Assembly (NCBI RefSeq): GCF_002967715.1
Contig: NZ_PUIA01000026.1
Location: forward strand, 62,001 to 126,000
Length of the DNA: 64,000 nt
Direction: 5' to 3'
From: Blastopirellula marina
GTDB taxonomy: Bacteria; Planctomycetota; Planctomycetia; Pirellulales; Pirellulaceae
Below are positions 16,565-24,265 of the stretch, piece by piece. A program made the translations under genes and the position numbers. Each line of letters begins with the position of its first letter. Position 1 is the first letter of the stretch. The notes under the pieces are model-generated. The model was not told the origin of the DNA, did no database searches, and saw nothing but the letters and a program-made list of their open reading frames with translations.

Positions 16565-17518
16565 CTACTTGGCACTTAAAGGGGCACTTGCGTGAAGCGA
16601 AGAGTGATCGATGATCTTGTTGAGAAATACTCGGCGAATGGCATCGTAGCCCCGATCGTTGGGGTCTTCGATGTTTTCATAGAACCAATAATTCGGATCG
16701 TCTGTAACGTAAGTGGATCGCCAGAATTGAGTCGCGTGCGAACCATGCCCCATGAAGGTTTCATGTAGAGGAACATGGTAGACGTTGGGACGTGCGTCAA
16801 TGCAATCCAGGATGACTTCGTTGTACCTCTCGTGAATAGCCAAAGCGTCTGGCCAATGCGGAAGATAGACACTCGGCGCATCCCCCACACCGTCGGTCGG
16901 ATCGTAAATGTCTGCCAGATAAATCTCGCAACCGCCGGGAAAGGATGCGGTAATCTTATCAAGCATATCACTCAGGCGTATGCGAAATGAAGCGATCCAC
17001 GGCTCGGCCTCAGCAAGCGTTGCACCGTACATGGCACACTCCTTAGGAGGCCTCCGTCCATAGCTATGGATCAAGTCATTTCCACCTGAGGTTATGACCA
17101 CCAGCCCAAAGACGTCAGGTTCGTGTGGCAACAACCGATCTTCTATGACACGCAAATGGTCTTTCGACGTCGAACCAGAAATCGCCAGGTTCTCTGCAAT
17201 TAGGCCAGGCAAGATGATCGAAAGAGACTTTCCCTGCATATCGGGGAATTCGTCGGAAGGATTTTCCACAAGCCGCTGGAAAAAGGTGTGATCTGGCGAG
17301 TCAGCACCGAGGCCTGCCGTGATGCTGTCCCCGATCCCTACAAGCATCACCTTGCGGTCGCTCCAGATTTCGCTGAAGGGCTCGTCGGCAACCTCTGGTC
17401 CCGCAGGCCCACTGCCAATCGGCCGCAGCATAAAATACTGGACATAAAACACGGCACAGGTGATCGCCAAGACCCCAGAAACGCACAAAACGGTTAGTCT
17501 TGACTTACTGATTTTCAT
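16565..17518 (-). CDS. membrane-anchored SGNH/GDSL hydrolase
   Basis: A 317-residue SGNH hydrolase behind an N-terminal anchor (LTVLCVSGVLAITCAVFYVQYFML). Block I is LVGIGDSITAGLGADSP, holding the serine nucleophile; block III is VITSGGNDLIHSYGRRPP, with the oxyanion asparagine. The C-terminal catalytic His region is less clear (GHGSHATQFWRS, then DPNDRGYDAIRRVF in the usual DxxH place), so the dyad histidine may be shifted. Substrates in this superfamily are acetylated sugars, lipids or peptidoglycan. Start is the ATG at 17518 (MKISKSRL). It follows a DUF4239 gene on the same strand by 25 bases and may be its operon partner. Confidence 0.8.
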   Translation of the reverse strand: MKISKSRLTVLCVSGVLAITCAVFYVQYFMLRPIGSGPAGPEVADEPFSEIWSDRKVMLVGIGDSITAGLGADSPDHTFFQRLVENPSDEFPDMQGKSLSIILPGLIAENLAISGSTSKDHLRVIEDRLLPHEPDVFGLVVITSGGNDLIHSYGRRPPKECAMYGATLAEAEPWIASFRIRLSDMLDKITASFPGGCEIYLADIYDPTDGVGDAPSVYLPHWPDALAIHERYNEVILDCIDARPNVYHVPLHETFMGHGSHATQFWRSTYVTDDPNYWFYENIEDPNDRGYDAIRRVFLNKIIDHSSLHASAPLSAK

Positions 17519-17543
17519 GAAGCACACCAATGAGTGTTTCGCA

Positions 17544-18332
17544 CTAACGGGAAGCTGGCTCCATCGTCTCAAGAACCTCTACCAGTGGGTGATGGTCGAC
17601 CTGGATCAAGCCCCGACGAGGGCGATCGAAATCGAGAATGACAAAGAGAACCAGTGTAAGCAGTACGTTAAACGCAAACCACAATCCAAGATATCTCTTG
17701 CCGACCTGTCCTGATGAATGCCCGGTTATCATGCTGGAAACGATGATACAAATGCACAGCAAGATCACGACTGGCTGTGGCATGTGGTTGCGTGCCGACC
17801 ACAGACGAGTCGTATTCAGGTCGATGACACTGTTGGCTGCGGGAACAATTTGACTAGGAACCACTCGATCAGGCTGAGTCTGCGCTGTCGTCTCGACACT
17901 GTGCCATATCTGATCAAGTTCCGTTTGCATCTGCGAGAGAGTTTCGTCGTAGGCGTCGTGATCGAGTGCCAATTCAAAATGCTTAAGACGCAGATTCGTG
18001 AACCGCTTGAGACTTTGTTGAAGCTCCGATTTCTGCGGCTCACCCAGCAGACCGGCACGTAGATAACACGTACCGATGGCATTGGCTTCGTCCAGGACCA
18101 GCCTTTGCCGTTGATAGTGCTTGGTGGTCGTGGTCGAAAACGAAAACCCTAACAGCAAAGCAGCCAGTCCCAAGATGCTGGCCTTAAGACCGTTACTGAC
18201 AGCGCGTGCCCCCTCCGAATCGTTCTTCCCTTCTCGGGAACCTGCACGAAAACCAACTTCGTTGGCGATAAACGTCAGGACAAAAATGCTGCCAACAATT
18301 TCCCATGTTGGCAGATCATAGATGCTTGCCAT
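17544..18332 (-). CDS. DUF4239 (bestrophin-like) membrane protein
   Basis: A 262-residue protein with four predicted membrane helices: WEIVGSIFVLTFIANEVGF, ASILGLAALLLGFSFS, VVILLCICIIVSSMITG and LGLWFAFNVLLTLVLFVILDF. Between helices two and three is a charged, largely helical domain of about 120 residues (RQRLVLDEANAIGTCYLRAGLL...). The family mark is the end LDFDRPRRGLIQVDHHPLVE. DUF4239 proteins are bestrophin-like and suspected to be channels, but no transport has been shown. Start is ATG 18332 (MASIYDLPTWE). Co-directional with the SGNH hydrolase downstream and the YCII gene upstream. Confidence 0.78.
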   Translation of the reverse strand: MASIYDLPTWEIVGSIFVLTFIANEVGFRAGSREGKNDSEGARAVSNGLKASILGLAALLLGFSFSTTTTKHYQRQRLVLDEANAIGTCYLRAGLLGEPQKSELQQSLKRFTNLRLKHFELALDHDAYDETLSQMQTELDQIWHSVETTAQTQPDRVVPSQIVPAANSVIDLNTTRLWSARNHMPQPVVILLCICIIVSSMITGHSSGQVGKRYLGLWFAFNVLLTLVLFVILDFDRPRRGLIQVDHHPLVEVLETMEPASR

Positions 18333-18424
18333 ATGCCCCCGGCCCAACCATGCAAAAGAGTCTGATTTCGGACACTGCTTGGATCATAATCGCCATCAAG
18401 CCAAGGGAGAAGTGCCAGAAGCAG

Positions 18425-18769
18425 CTACTGTGGAAGGTGGTCCAACGGGCGGACTTCAACGCAACCTACCGAAGCCGGAGGGATCCGGGCAGCTATCGCC
18501 AGGGCTTCTTCTTCGGTGGCAACATCCAATATGTAATATCCGCCTAGCTGCTCGGTCGTTTCGGCGAAAGGTCCGGTCGTAACCAACGGCTTGCCTTCCC
18601 TAACCCGAACCGTCTTGGACGTCGAAATAGACTGAAGCGGGGACGCGGCAATTAACTTGCCTTCCTTTTCCAATTCCTCGCAAATCGCCATGCTTTTGCG
18701 CATGCAATCCTCGCGGCTCTCAGGCGTCCAGCACGTTTCCGCTCCGTAAACCAGCAACATGTACTTCAT
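18425..18769 (-). CDS. YCII/DGPF-domain protein
   Basis: A 114-residue YciI-like protein, a small ferredoxin-like dimer fold. MKYMLLVYGAE opens it, VTTGPFAETTEQLGGYYILDVATEEEALAIAARIP is the DGPF-type motif (TTGPF here), and VEVRPL ends it. YciI homologues are thought to be enzymes with a His-Asp pair or small-molecule binders; in many genomes DGPF proteins lie next to ECF sigma factor genes. No sigma factor gene is adjacent here. A perfect 14-base inverted repeat lies about 50 bases upstream of the ATG. Confidence 0.88.
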   Translation of the reverse strand: MKYMLLVYGAETCWTPESREDCMRKSMAICEELEKEGKLIAASPLQSISTSKTVRVREGKPLVTTGPFAETTEQLGGYYILDVATEEEALAIAARIPPASVGCVEVRPLDHLPQ

Positions 18770-19222
18770 GGTTGTCTCTTTCGTTCCCGATAGTTTCTCA
18801 ATGAGAATGGAACCGGTTCAACTTCGCATTCCATCGAATGCGAAGTTGATTCTAGTTCATGGTGTAAATAGTAATAAAAGTGACAGTCCACCCGATGGCA
18901 ATCACTCTTCCAAGGACTAGTCGAAGGAATTCAGCCAAATTCGACATCACCTCGAAAGTTTTTTCCTCCATATCGGGGTGGGTCGAGACTCAGACTGGCA
19001 AGGGACTTCTATGTGGGGAACACGCGACGGGCGACGTATCGCCAAACTACAATCGAAACTTTAGATAAGATGAGAAGAGTCCACCATTGCCTGAAGAAGG
19101 AGCGTCCCTGGAAGCCAGGTTGTCCCCAACCAGGGTGATTGACGAGTTGACACTAGATCGGTCTTGAAAGAAAAACCAAGTGCCCTAAATCCGACTGGGC
19201 AAACCAAGTGCCTGTTACTTGA
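18770..19222. other. 453-base intergenic region with repeats but no credible gene
   Basis: No reading frame here has family features or good start context; the longest (18880-19068, plus strand) translates to a composition unlike its neighbours. The region holds a perfect 14-base hairpin (18818-18849), an 11-base direct repeat AACCAAGTGCC (19174-19184 and 19202-19212), and CCCTGG...CCAGGG around 19107-19136. It must carry the promoter of the YCII gene; the rhodanese gene ends into it from the other side. Confidence 0.5.
18818..18849. promoter_or_regulatory. perfect 14-bp inverted repeat upstream of the YCII gene
   Basis: TCAACTTCGCATTC (18818-18831) and GAATGCGAAGTTGA (18836-18849) are perfectly complementary with a four-base loop CATC. 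An 8-base palindrome AACCGGTT abuts it (18811-18818), and TTCTCAATGAGAA lies between it and the gene. There is no T tract, so it reads more like an operator or an mRNA 5' structure than a terminator. Confidence 0.45.
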
Positions 19223-19771
19223 TTACTTGCTGTTTTCAGCGGAAGTGCCAGCGAAGGGAATCTTCGTTTCGCGGCGGTCCAAGAGAGGCTTCAACTCATA
19301 GATGTTTCGATAGCCATAGCTATACAGCGTGTTGTAGGTATTCAAGTTGAGCGAAGCGACGGGAGCCTTAGGGGCAAAGGCCTGGGGTTCATTCTTAAAG
19401 TTGTTGTTACAGTAGATCACCACGCGAGTGTCTTTTTGGGGAATCAGCTCAGCCAGATCCTCGGCAGTCATGTCCGGCAACGAGATATGCACAGCTCCTT
19501 TCACATGAAGTAGGTCGTACATCCGCTTGCTGCGGGCGTCGAGAACGATTGTCTTAGGATCATTCATCATTCGAATGAACTCTTCCTCAGATACGCGTCG
19601 CTTTTCACGAACCTTAGCGACCTCTTGCACCTGTTTCAGGAAGCCTTGGTAGTCGATCTGCGGGTTTTCATTGGCTGACTGAGTAATCCCCTCTTCGCCC
19701 GTCAGGACTGCCCCGACCAAAAAGATTCCCAATCCGACAGCAATGGTACCCGCCAACATGATCTTACGCAT
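19223..19771 (-). CDS. exported rhodanese-like protein
   Basis: A 182-residue protein with an N-terminal signal or anchor (IMLAGTIAVGLGIFLVGAVL) and a single rhodanese domain. Seen are EEEFIRMMNDPKTIVLDARSKRMYDLLHVKGAVHISLPDM and the active-site loop with cysteine, VVIYCNNNFKNEPQAF. Rhodanese domains carry sulfur or bind thiols; here the loop CNNNFKN lacks the C-terminal Arg/Lys-Thr/Ser pattern of thiosulfate sulfurtransferases, so the activity is open. It should act outside the cytoplasmic membrane. Start is ATG 19771. No other sulfur gene is next to it. Confidence 0.82.
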   Translation of the reverse strand: MRKIMLAGTIAVGLGIFLVGAVLTGEEGITQSANENPQIDYQGFLKQVQEVAKVREKRRVSEEEFIRMMNDPKTIVLDARSKRMYDLLHVKGAVHISLPDMTAEDLAELIPQKDTRVVIYCNNNFKNEPQAFAPKAPVASLNLNTYNTLYSYGYRNIYELKPLLDRRETKIPFAGTSAENSK

Positions 19772-19913
19772 TTCTCGTCTCCTATCTGATAGCCCTGGGC
19801 GCAACCCTAGCCCCAAGAGAAGACGATTCCGAGGGGGTCTGAGATTTGCATTCGGGATTGCAATTTCGCGCGACGCGTCCGAACTTCTGACGACATAAGA
19901 AGATACACATAGA

Positions 19914-19948
19914 AGAAAAAGACGGACCCAAGCAGGTCCGTCTTTTTA
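19914..19948. terminator. bidirectional intrinsic terminator
   Basis: AAAAA-GACGGACC-caagca-GGTCCGTC-TTTTT: an eight-base perfect stem with a six-base loop, flanked by A on one side and T on the other, so it can work for both strands. It lies just past the stop of the minus-strand lipoprotein gene and ends that operon before the rhodanese gene. Confidence 0.9.
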
Positions 19949-19974
19949 GACTTAGAGGAATTGTAGCAAGTGAG

Positions 19975-20397
19975 CTAGACGCCTGGCCCCGAAACGGACA
20001 TCTCAGGATGTACCTCTCGGAACTTATCGGCGGCTCGTTGGCTGATTTTGGTTTCTGCCAATTCAAGCGTTTTTAATGTCGGCATATTGTCAAACATCGA
20101 AAACACATCATTCGTAATGTCGCTGTTGTAATTCAGGTACAACGCACTGAGCTGGGGCAGGGCAGCGAACTGTTCAAGATCCGAGTCTTGCAGGTTCGCA
20201 CTTTCACACCAAACGGTAACGATATGGCCGTCTTTGGTCTCGACCATACCTCCTTTCTCTTCGACAAACGACTTGACGGACTGCTCGGCAGGGTCGAGTG
20301 AAGCCATCGAGCTACAGCCAAAAACCATCCAGGCAACCAGAACCGTCAGACACAACATTACCTGAGTCTGACTCCATTGTGAAAACAACGAACGCAT
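19975..20397 (-). CDS. small lipoprotein with leucine-rich repeat-like segment
   Basis: A 140-residue lipoprotein. The signal peptide MLCLTVLVAWMVFGCSS ends in a lipobox, so Cys about residue 28 would be lipidated. The mature part has LEQFAALPQLSALYLNYNSDITNDVFSMFDNMPTLKTLELAETKIS, which looks like two leucine-rich repeats. Function unknown; it may be a surface binding protein. It follows the DUF1559 gene by 42 bases on the same strand and a strong terminator follows it, so the two form a two-gene operon. DUF1559 genes followed by small lipoprotein genes are common in planctomycetes. Confidence 0.75.
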   Translation of the reverse strand: MRSLFSQWSQTQVMLCLTVLVAWMVFGCSSMASLDPAEQSVKSFVEEKGGMVETKDGHIVTVWCESANLQDSDLEQFAALPQLSALYLNYNSDITNDVFSMFDNMPTLKTLELAETKISQRAADKFREVHPEMSVSGPGV

Positions 20398-20439
20398 AAC
20401 TATTCATCCTTTTAGGGCAAACACATCTGGTGAATTCGA

Positions 20440-21399
20440 CTAAGGAATGGTGACAGGCCGACCATCAGTACGCGAGGCCAACAATTCCAGAACAGTATCA
20501 GGAGTGTTGTCCGAATCGAATTCCACCGTGTCGGGGATGAATTGAACACTGCCGTCGCAGAAAAGGAACTGGACACCACCTGGATGCAGGCTACTAAACG
20601 AAGAACTCTCGTAAGCATCGTTCCTCGCATAGTTGATCGTCCGCACCGTTCCACCCAGGACCGAGTAAAGCGTTTTCGTTGAAACAGGACTTCCACCGAC
20701 AACCAGTCGCCCTTCTACGCCATAGATATTACCTGCGTAGTAGTTTGCTTTACCGGTTCCATTCCGACGATTCATGTTCCAACTACGTTCGCCGATCGCA
20801 AACGTGTTTGACGTACCATCGGTAACATCAGCGAAATTGCAATCGCTGTTTTCCCAGAAGATGCCATCGGCACCGTAATTAGTTCCTGGAATGCCATCAT
20901 TCCGCGCGGCCAGATCACTCGAGTTGGACCCGATGTAGTTCGACACGGCCGTCGCCTGCCCAGCAAGTTTTCGCTGATCATTCAAATCTGGCCCAGTATC
21001 CGACGGACAGCGGAAGATATCGAGAGGTGTCTTCATGACCGCGAGATCATTTGCATTGGCGACCGCGTTGGCAAGCGTCTGATTCTTCGGATCGATCGCA
21101 TCGTAAATGGTTTCCTGCTCGATGAACGGCATCAGAAATGCGGCCCATCCCCAGGTTGGATCACCGTCAGTGAAACCCGATCGGAACTCATAGCCCACCG
21201 GAAACTGACCATACGTATCGTGGTGATTGTGAAGACCTAGCCCAAACTGTTTCAAGTTGTTAGTGCATTGCATCCGCCGAGCTGCCTCGCGGGCTTGCTG
21301 TACGGCCGGTAACAGAAGAGCGATTAACACACCGATGATTGCGATCACGACGAGAAGTTCGACCAAAGTAAAGCCGGATCGTCCGAAGCGCACTTTCAT
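20440..21399 (-). CDS. DUF1559 domain protein with prepilin-type N-terminus
   Basis: A 319-residue member of the DUF1559 family. The prepilin cleavage and helix region is RSGFTLVELLVVIAIIGVLIALLLPAVQQAREAARRMQC; then LKQFGLGLHNHHDTYGQFPVGYEF, DVTDGTSNTFAIGE and the C-terminal SSLHPGGVQFLFCDGSVQFIPDTVE. These match the other DUF1559 protein in this window. The N-terminal leader is only about eight residues, typical of type IV prepilin substrates. The ATG follows GGGAGATCGTT on the coding strand. Probably the first gene of an operon with a small lipoprotein. Confidence 0.93.
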   Translation of the reverse strand: MKVRFGRSGFTLVELLVVIAIIGVLIALLLPAVQQAREAARRMQCTNNLKQFGLGLHNHHDTYGQFPVGYEFRSGFTDGDPTWGWAAFLMPFIEQETIYDAIDPKNQTLANAVANANDLAVMKTPLDIFRCPSDTGPDLNDQRKLAGQATAVSNYIGSNSSDLAARNDGIPGTNYGADGIFWENSDCNFADVTDGTSNTFAIGERSWNMNRRNGTGKANYYAGNIYGVEGRLVVGGSPVSTKTLYSVLGGTVRTINYARNDAYESSSFSSLHPGGVQFLFCDGSVQFIPDTVEFDSDNTPDTVLELLASRTDGRPVTIP

Positions 21400-21867
21400 A
21401 ACGATCTCCCAGAATAGAAAAGGAATAGGGTATGGATACGTTCGATCTCATGAGACGAACCCACCAAATGACCAAAACACTGACACCCCCCACTCACTTC
21501 GATCGCGGTAGAAAAACAGTGTCGCGATTCGAGAGCTATATGTCAGTACAAGAGGGATAAAGGAAAAGGTTTTCGAGAAAAGGAGTACGGAGTTCCAACA
21601 AACCGCGATTGTCATCCGAAACACTGGCCATTCGGATTACTTCTAAACGTAGCAAATTTCCATAACGCCCTGAACACTGTTTCTGAAATATTCTACAATT
21701 TTTTGTTGCGCTAAATTGTGCATGGCGTGAGAGCACTTTTGCCTCTGGACCTCCGGTATTCCTTGAATCGCTGGAACTTACGAATATTTGACCTGAATCT
21801 CCGTGCCATTGATAATCGATCAACTTCCTGCCCCTCGACGCTTTTCTTACTTCGCGAGACCACCATC
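21400..21867. other. 468-base divergent promoter region
   Basis: Between the divergent DUF1559 and sulfatase genes. No convincing gene is seen; frames on both strands look like chance. It is richer in A and T than its surroundings near 21680-21720, where an ACAATTT-N11-AAATTGT inverted repeat lies. The promoters of both genes should be here. Confidence 0.5.
21695..21719. promoter_or_regulatory. ACAATTT-N11-AAATTGT palindromic site upstream of sulfatase
   Basis: A perfect seven-base inverted repeat with an 11-base centre, about 150 bases before the sulfatase ATG. The T-N11-A geometry is that of LysR-type regulator sites. No LysR gene lies in the window, so the regulator is unidentified. Basis is sequence symmetry and position. 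Confidence 0.35.
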
Positions 21868-23313
21868 ATGCGACTGCTCGTAGGATTTCTCCTAACTTGC
21901 CTTCTTGTTTCTCATACCGAATTGGCCCTGGGAGATGAAACGAGGCGACCACCGAACGTGATCCTGATTTTCATCGACGACTTAGGATTCGGTGACGTTG
22001 AATTCAATGGAGCCCAAGGCCCACGAACGCCCAATCTAAACCAGATGGCCGCCGAAGGAATGAAGTTCACCGACTTCTATGTCGGCTGTGCTGTCTGCTC
22101 TGGCTCTCGGACAGCGCTGCTGACTGGCACGCACTATCAGAGACTCAGTATGAACCCAGTTCTCTTTCCCAACAGCAATCAGGGCCTGCATCCAGAGGAA
22201 CAGACGATTGCGGACATGCTCAAAGATGCCGGCTATCGAACGGCCTGCGTGGGGAAATGGCACCTGGGTCATCTCCCCCCTTGCCTGCCGACATATCAAG
22301 GATTCGACAGCTACTTCGGCATCCCTTATAGCAATGACATGTGGATCGACCCGGCTAATAAGCTGGCCAACGACCTCGTGCTCCGCGATGGGGTAACCAT
22401 GCAGCAGATGCAAGATGGCGTCACGAAAAAGAACGTCGTCCCACTGATGCGAGATGAAGAAATCATCGAATATCCCTGCGACCAGAACACGATCACCAAA
22501 CGCTACACCGAGGAAGCGATTCGCTTTATCCAAACGGAAAGTGACAAACCATTCTTTCTGTATCTGCCGCATACGATGGTGCACTTGCCGCTACACGTCA
22601 GCCAAGAATTCCAAGGACGAACCGATAAGTTGATTTGGGACGCGATTGAAGAGGTCGACTGGTCTGTTGGCGAGATTCTAAAAACCGTTCGCGATCAAGG
22701 TATCGCCGAAAACACCCTAGTCATCTTCACGAGTGACAATGGTGCAGCGGTGGGCTCTTCACTTCCGCTCCGAGCCAAGAAGGCGAGTGTGTATGACGGG
22801 GGCATTCGTGAGCCAACGCTCATGTGGTGGCCAGGGACGATCCCCGCCAGTTCCGTATGCGATGAAATCACGGCTTCGATCGATCTTTTGCCGACGCTGG
22901 CCAAACTGTGTGATGGGAAGCTTTCCGGGCGCAAAATCGATGGAGTCGACATTCGCACGGTTATGCTGACAGAAAACGCCGAGGGGCCTCGCGAGTCATA
23001 TGTTCTCATGCATGGTGAAGGAACCGTCCGACACGGGAAATGGAAGTACTACCCGTGGAAAGAAAAGAAGCAGGGACGCGATGCCCCACAGGGGCGAACA
23101 CCTTCGAACGAACCAGTTCAACTTTACGACATCGTCGCTGATATCGGCGAAACCAACAATGTTTCCGCCCAACACCCTGAAGTCTGCGAGCAGTTGCAGA
23201 AGATGTACGAAGACCACGTCGCAGATATCAAAGCATCAAAGCGTCCTACGGCACCGCTAATTCGCTCGCAAGATGCCAAACCGCCAACCCTTCCCAGCCG
23301 CAAGAAGTCCTAA
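21868..23313 (+). CDS. secreted sulfatase (arylsulfatase A-like)
   Basis: A 481-residue sulfatase with a signal peptide (MRLLVGFLLTCLLVSHTELALG). The metal-binding start is NVILIFIDDLGFGD; the catalytic motif is GCAVCSGSRTALLTG, where the cysteine should be turned into formylglycine; then CVGKWHLGHLPP, and the second metal site VIFTSDNGAAVG. Sulfate esters of polysaccharides are the usual substrates in marine planctomycetes. The motif CSGSR lacks the proline of the standard CxPxR recognition sequence. The ATG at 21868 is chosen because it begins the signal peptide; the frame is open to 21718. The zincin gene 27 bases downstream is likely in the same operon. Confidence 0.92.
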   Translation: MRLLVGFLLTCLLVSHTELALGDETRRPPNVILIFIDDLGFGDVEFNGAQGPRTPNLNQMAAEGMKFTDFYVGCAVCSGSRTALLTGTHYQRLSMNPVLFPNSNQGLHPEEQTIADMLKDAGYRTACVGKWHLGHLPPCLPTYQGFDSYFGIPYSNDMWIDPANKLANDLVLRDGVTMQQMQDGVTKKNVVPLMRDEEIIEYPCDQNTITKRYTEEAIRFIQTESDKPFFLYLPHTMVHLPLHVSQEFQGRTDKLIWDAIEEVDWSVGEILKTVRDQGIAENTLVIFTSDNGAAVGSSLPLRAKKASVYDGGIREPTLMWWPGTIPASSVCDEITASIDLLPTLAKLCDGKLSGRKIDGVDIRTVMLTENAEGPRESYVLMHGEGTVRHGKWKYYPWKEKKQGRDAPQGRTPSNEPVQLYDIVADIGETNNVSAQHPEVCEQLQKMYEDHVADIKASKRPTAPLIRSQDAKPPTLPSRKKS

Positions 23314-23340
23314 TATCCAGAGACGATTAAGGCAGTCCTC

Positions 23341-24069
23341 ATGAATAAGACTATCGTTTTCACGCAACTGCTGATGCTCGTATTCCTTACAGCAGGACAA
23401 CTATTGGCAAAGGACTCTCCCGCGTTGCCGGCATCCCATACCATCCGCAACGTCGAAGGGTGGAATGTGCGAGTCGACGACCGGCTTCTCACCGGCGAAC
23501 ACAAGGACAAAGGTGAGCGTGCATTAAAGCTACTCACCGCTCGACTTGTGGCAATCGATGTCGTCATGCCTGAGGCATCGCTGGAAAAAATACGCCAGGT
23601 CGTCATCCAGCTTGATCTCGACTATGGCAAACTTACCGCTATGCAGTATCACCCAGACAAGGGCTGGCTAAAACGGAACGGCTACAACGAAGATCTTGCC
23701 AAGTGCGTTCATATTCCCAGCGTCGATGCTTTTCTTTCCCCCTACGAAAACCACCGTATGCCGTGGGTCGTTCTGCACGAGCTTGCCCATGCCTATCACG
23801 ATCAATTTCTTGGCTTCGATAATGCGCGCATCCAGTCCGCATGGGACAAGTTTAAAGAGAATCAAAATTACCAGTCTGTCCTCACCAGCCCTGGCCATCT
23901 TCGCGAGCATTATGCATTAACGAATCCCAAGGAGTTTTTCGCCGAAATGACGGAAGCTTATTTCGGTTCGAACGACTTCTACCCATTCGTCACCGGCGAA
24001 CTCAAGAAAGACGAACCAGAAGTTTTTGCCTTGATGCAGGAGATGTGGGGAAATCTACCGGGTCGATAA
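23341..24069 (+). CDS. secreted zincin-like metalloprotease domain protein
   Basis: A 242-residue exported protein, signal peptide IVFTQLLMLVFLTAGQLLA. The zinc-binding helix is WVVLHELAHAYHDQFLG (HExxH), and a downstream ALTNPKEFFAEMTEAYFGSNDFYP supplies the glutamate expected of gluzincins and resembles the C-terminal motif of anthrax lethal factor-like (M34/ATLF) domains. SVDAFLSPYENHRMPW precedes the helix. Such proteins in planctomycetes have no known substrate. It sits 27 bases after the sulfatase gene and probably shares its mRNA, which suggests a role in handling the same extracellular material. Confidence 0.75.
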   Translation: MNKTIVFTQLLMLVFLTAGQLLAKDSPALPASHTIRNVEGWNVRVDDRLLTGEHKDKGERALKLLTARLVAIDVVMPEASLEKIRQVVIQLDLDYGKLTAMQYHPDKGWLKRNGYNEDLAKCVHIPSVDAFLSPYENHRMPWVVLHELAHAYHDQFLGFDNARIQSAWDKFKENQNYQSVLTSPGHLREHYALTNPKEFFAEMTEAYFGSNDFYPFVTGELKKDEPEVFALMQEMWGNLPGR

Positions 24070-24265
24070 CAGCAAATAGTGGCATTTTTCGCTCAAAACC
24101 CGGAATATTAGCGTCTTTCGGATAGTCGCAGTTAGAATTACTTCACGGTAAAATAGAGATTGGGTGCATGCCAGAAAACGGCCGAAGCCCAAACCAACAT
24201 CACTTCCCTTTCCCTACCTCACACTCTCAAGCATCTGCCTCTAATCACCCCGAGGAAAATCAACC

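Noticed and set aside
18880-19068. Small plus-strand frame in the intergenic region
   Set aside because: No ribosome site, no known family and low-complexity S/T/R content.
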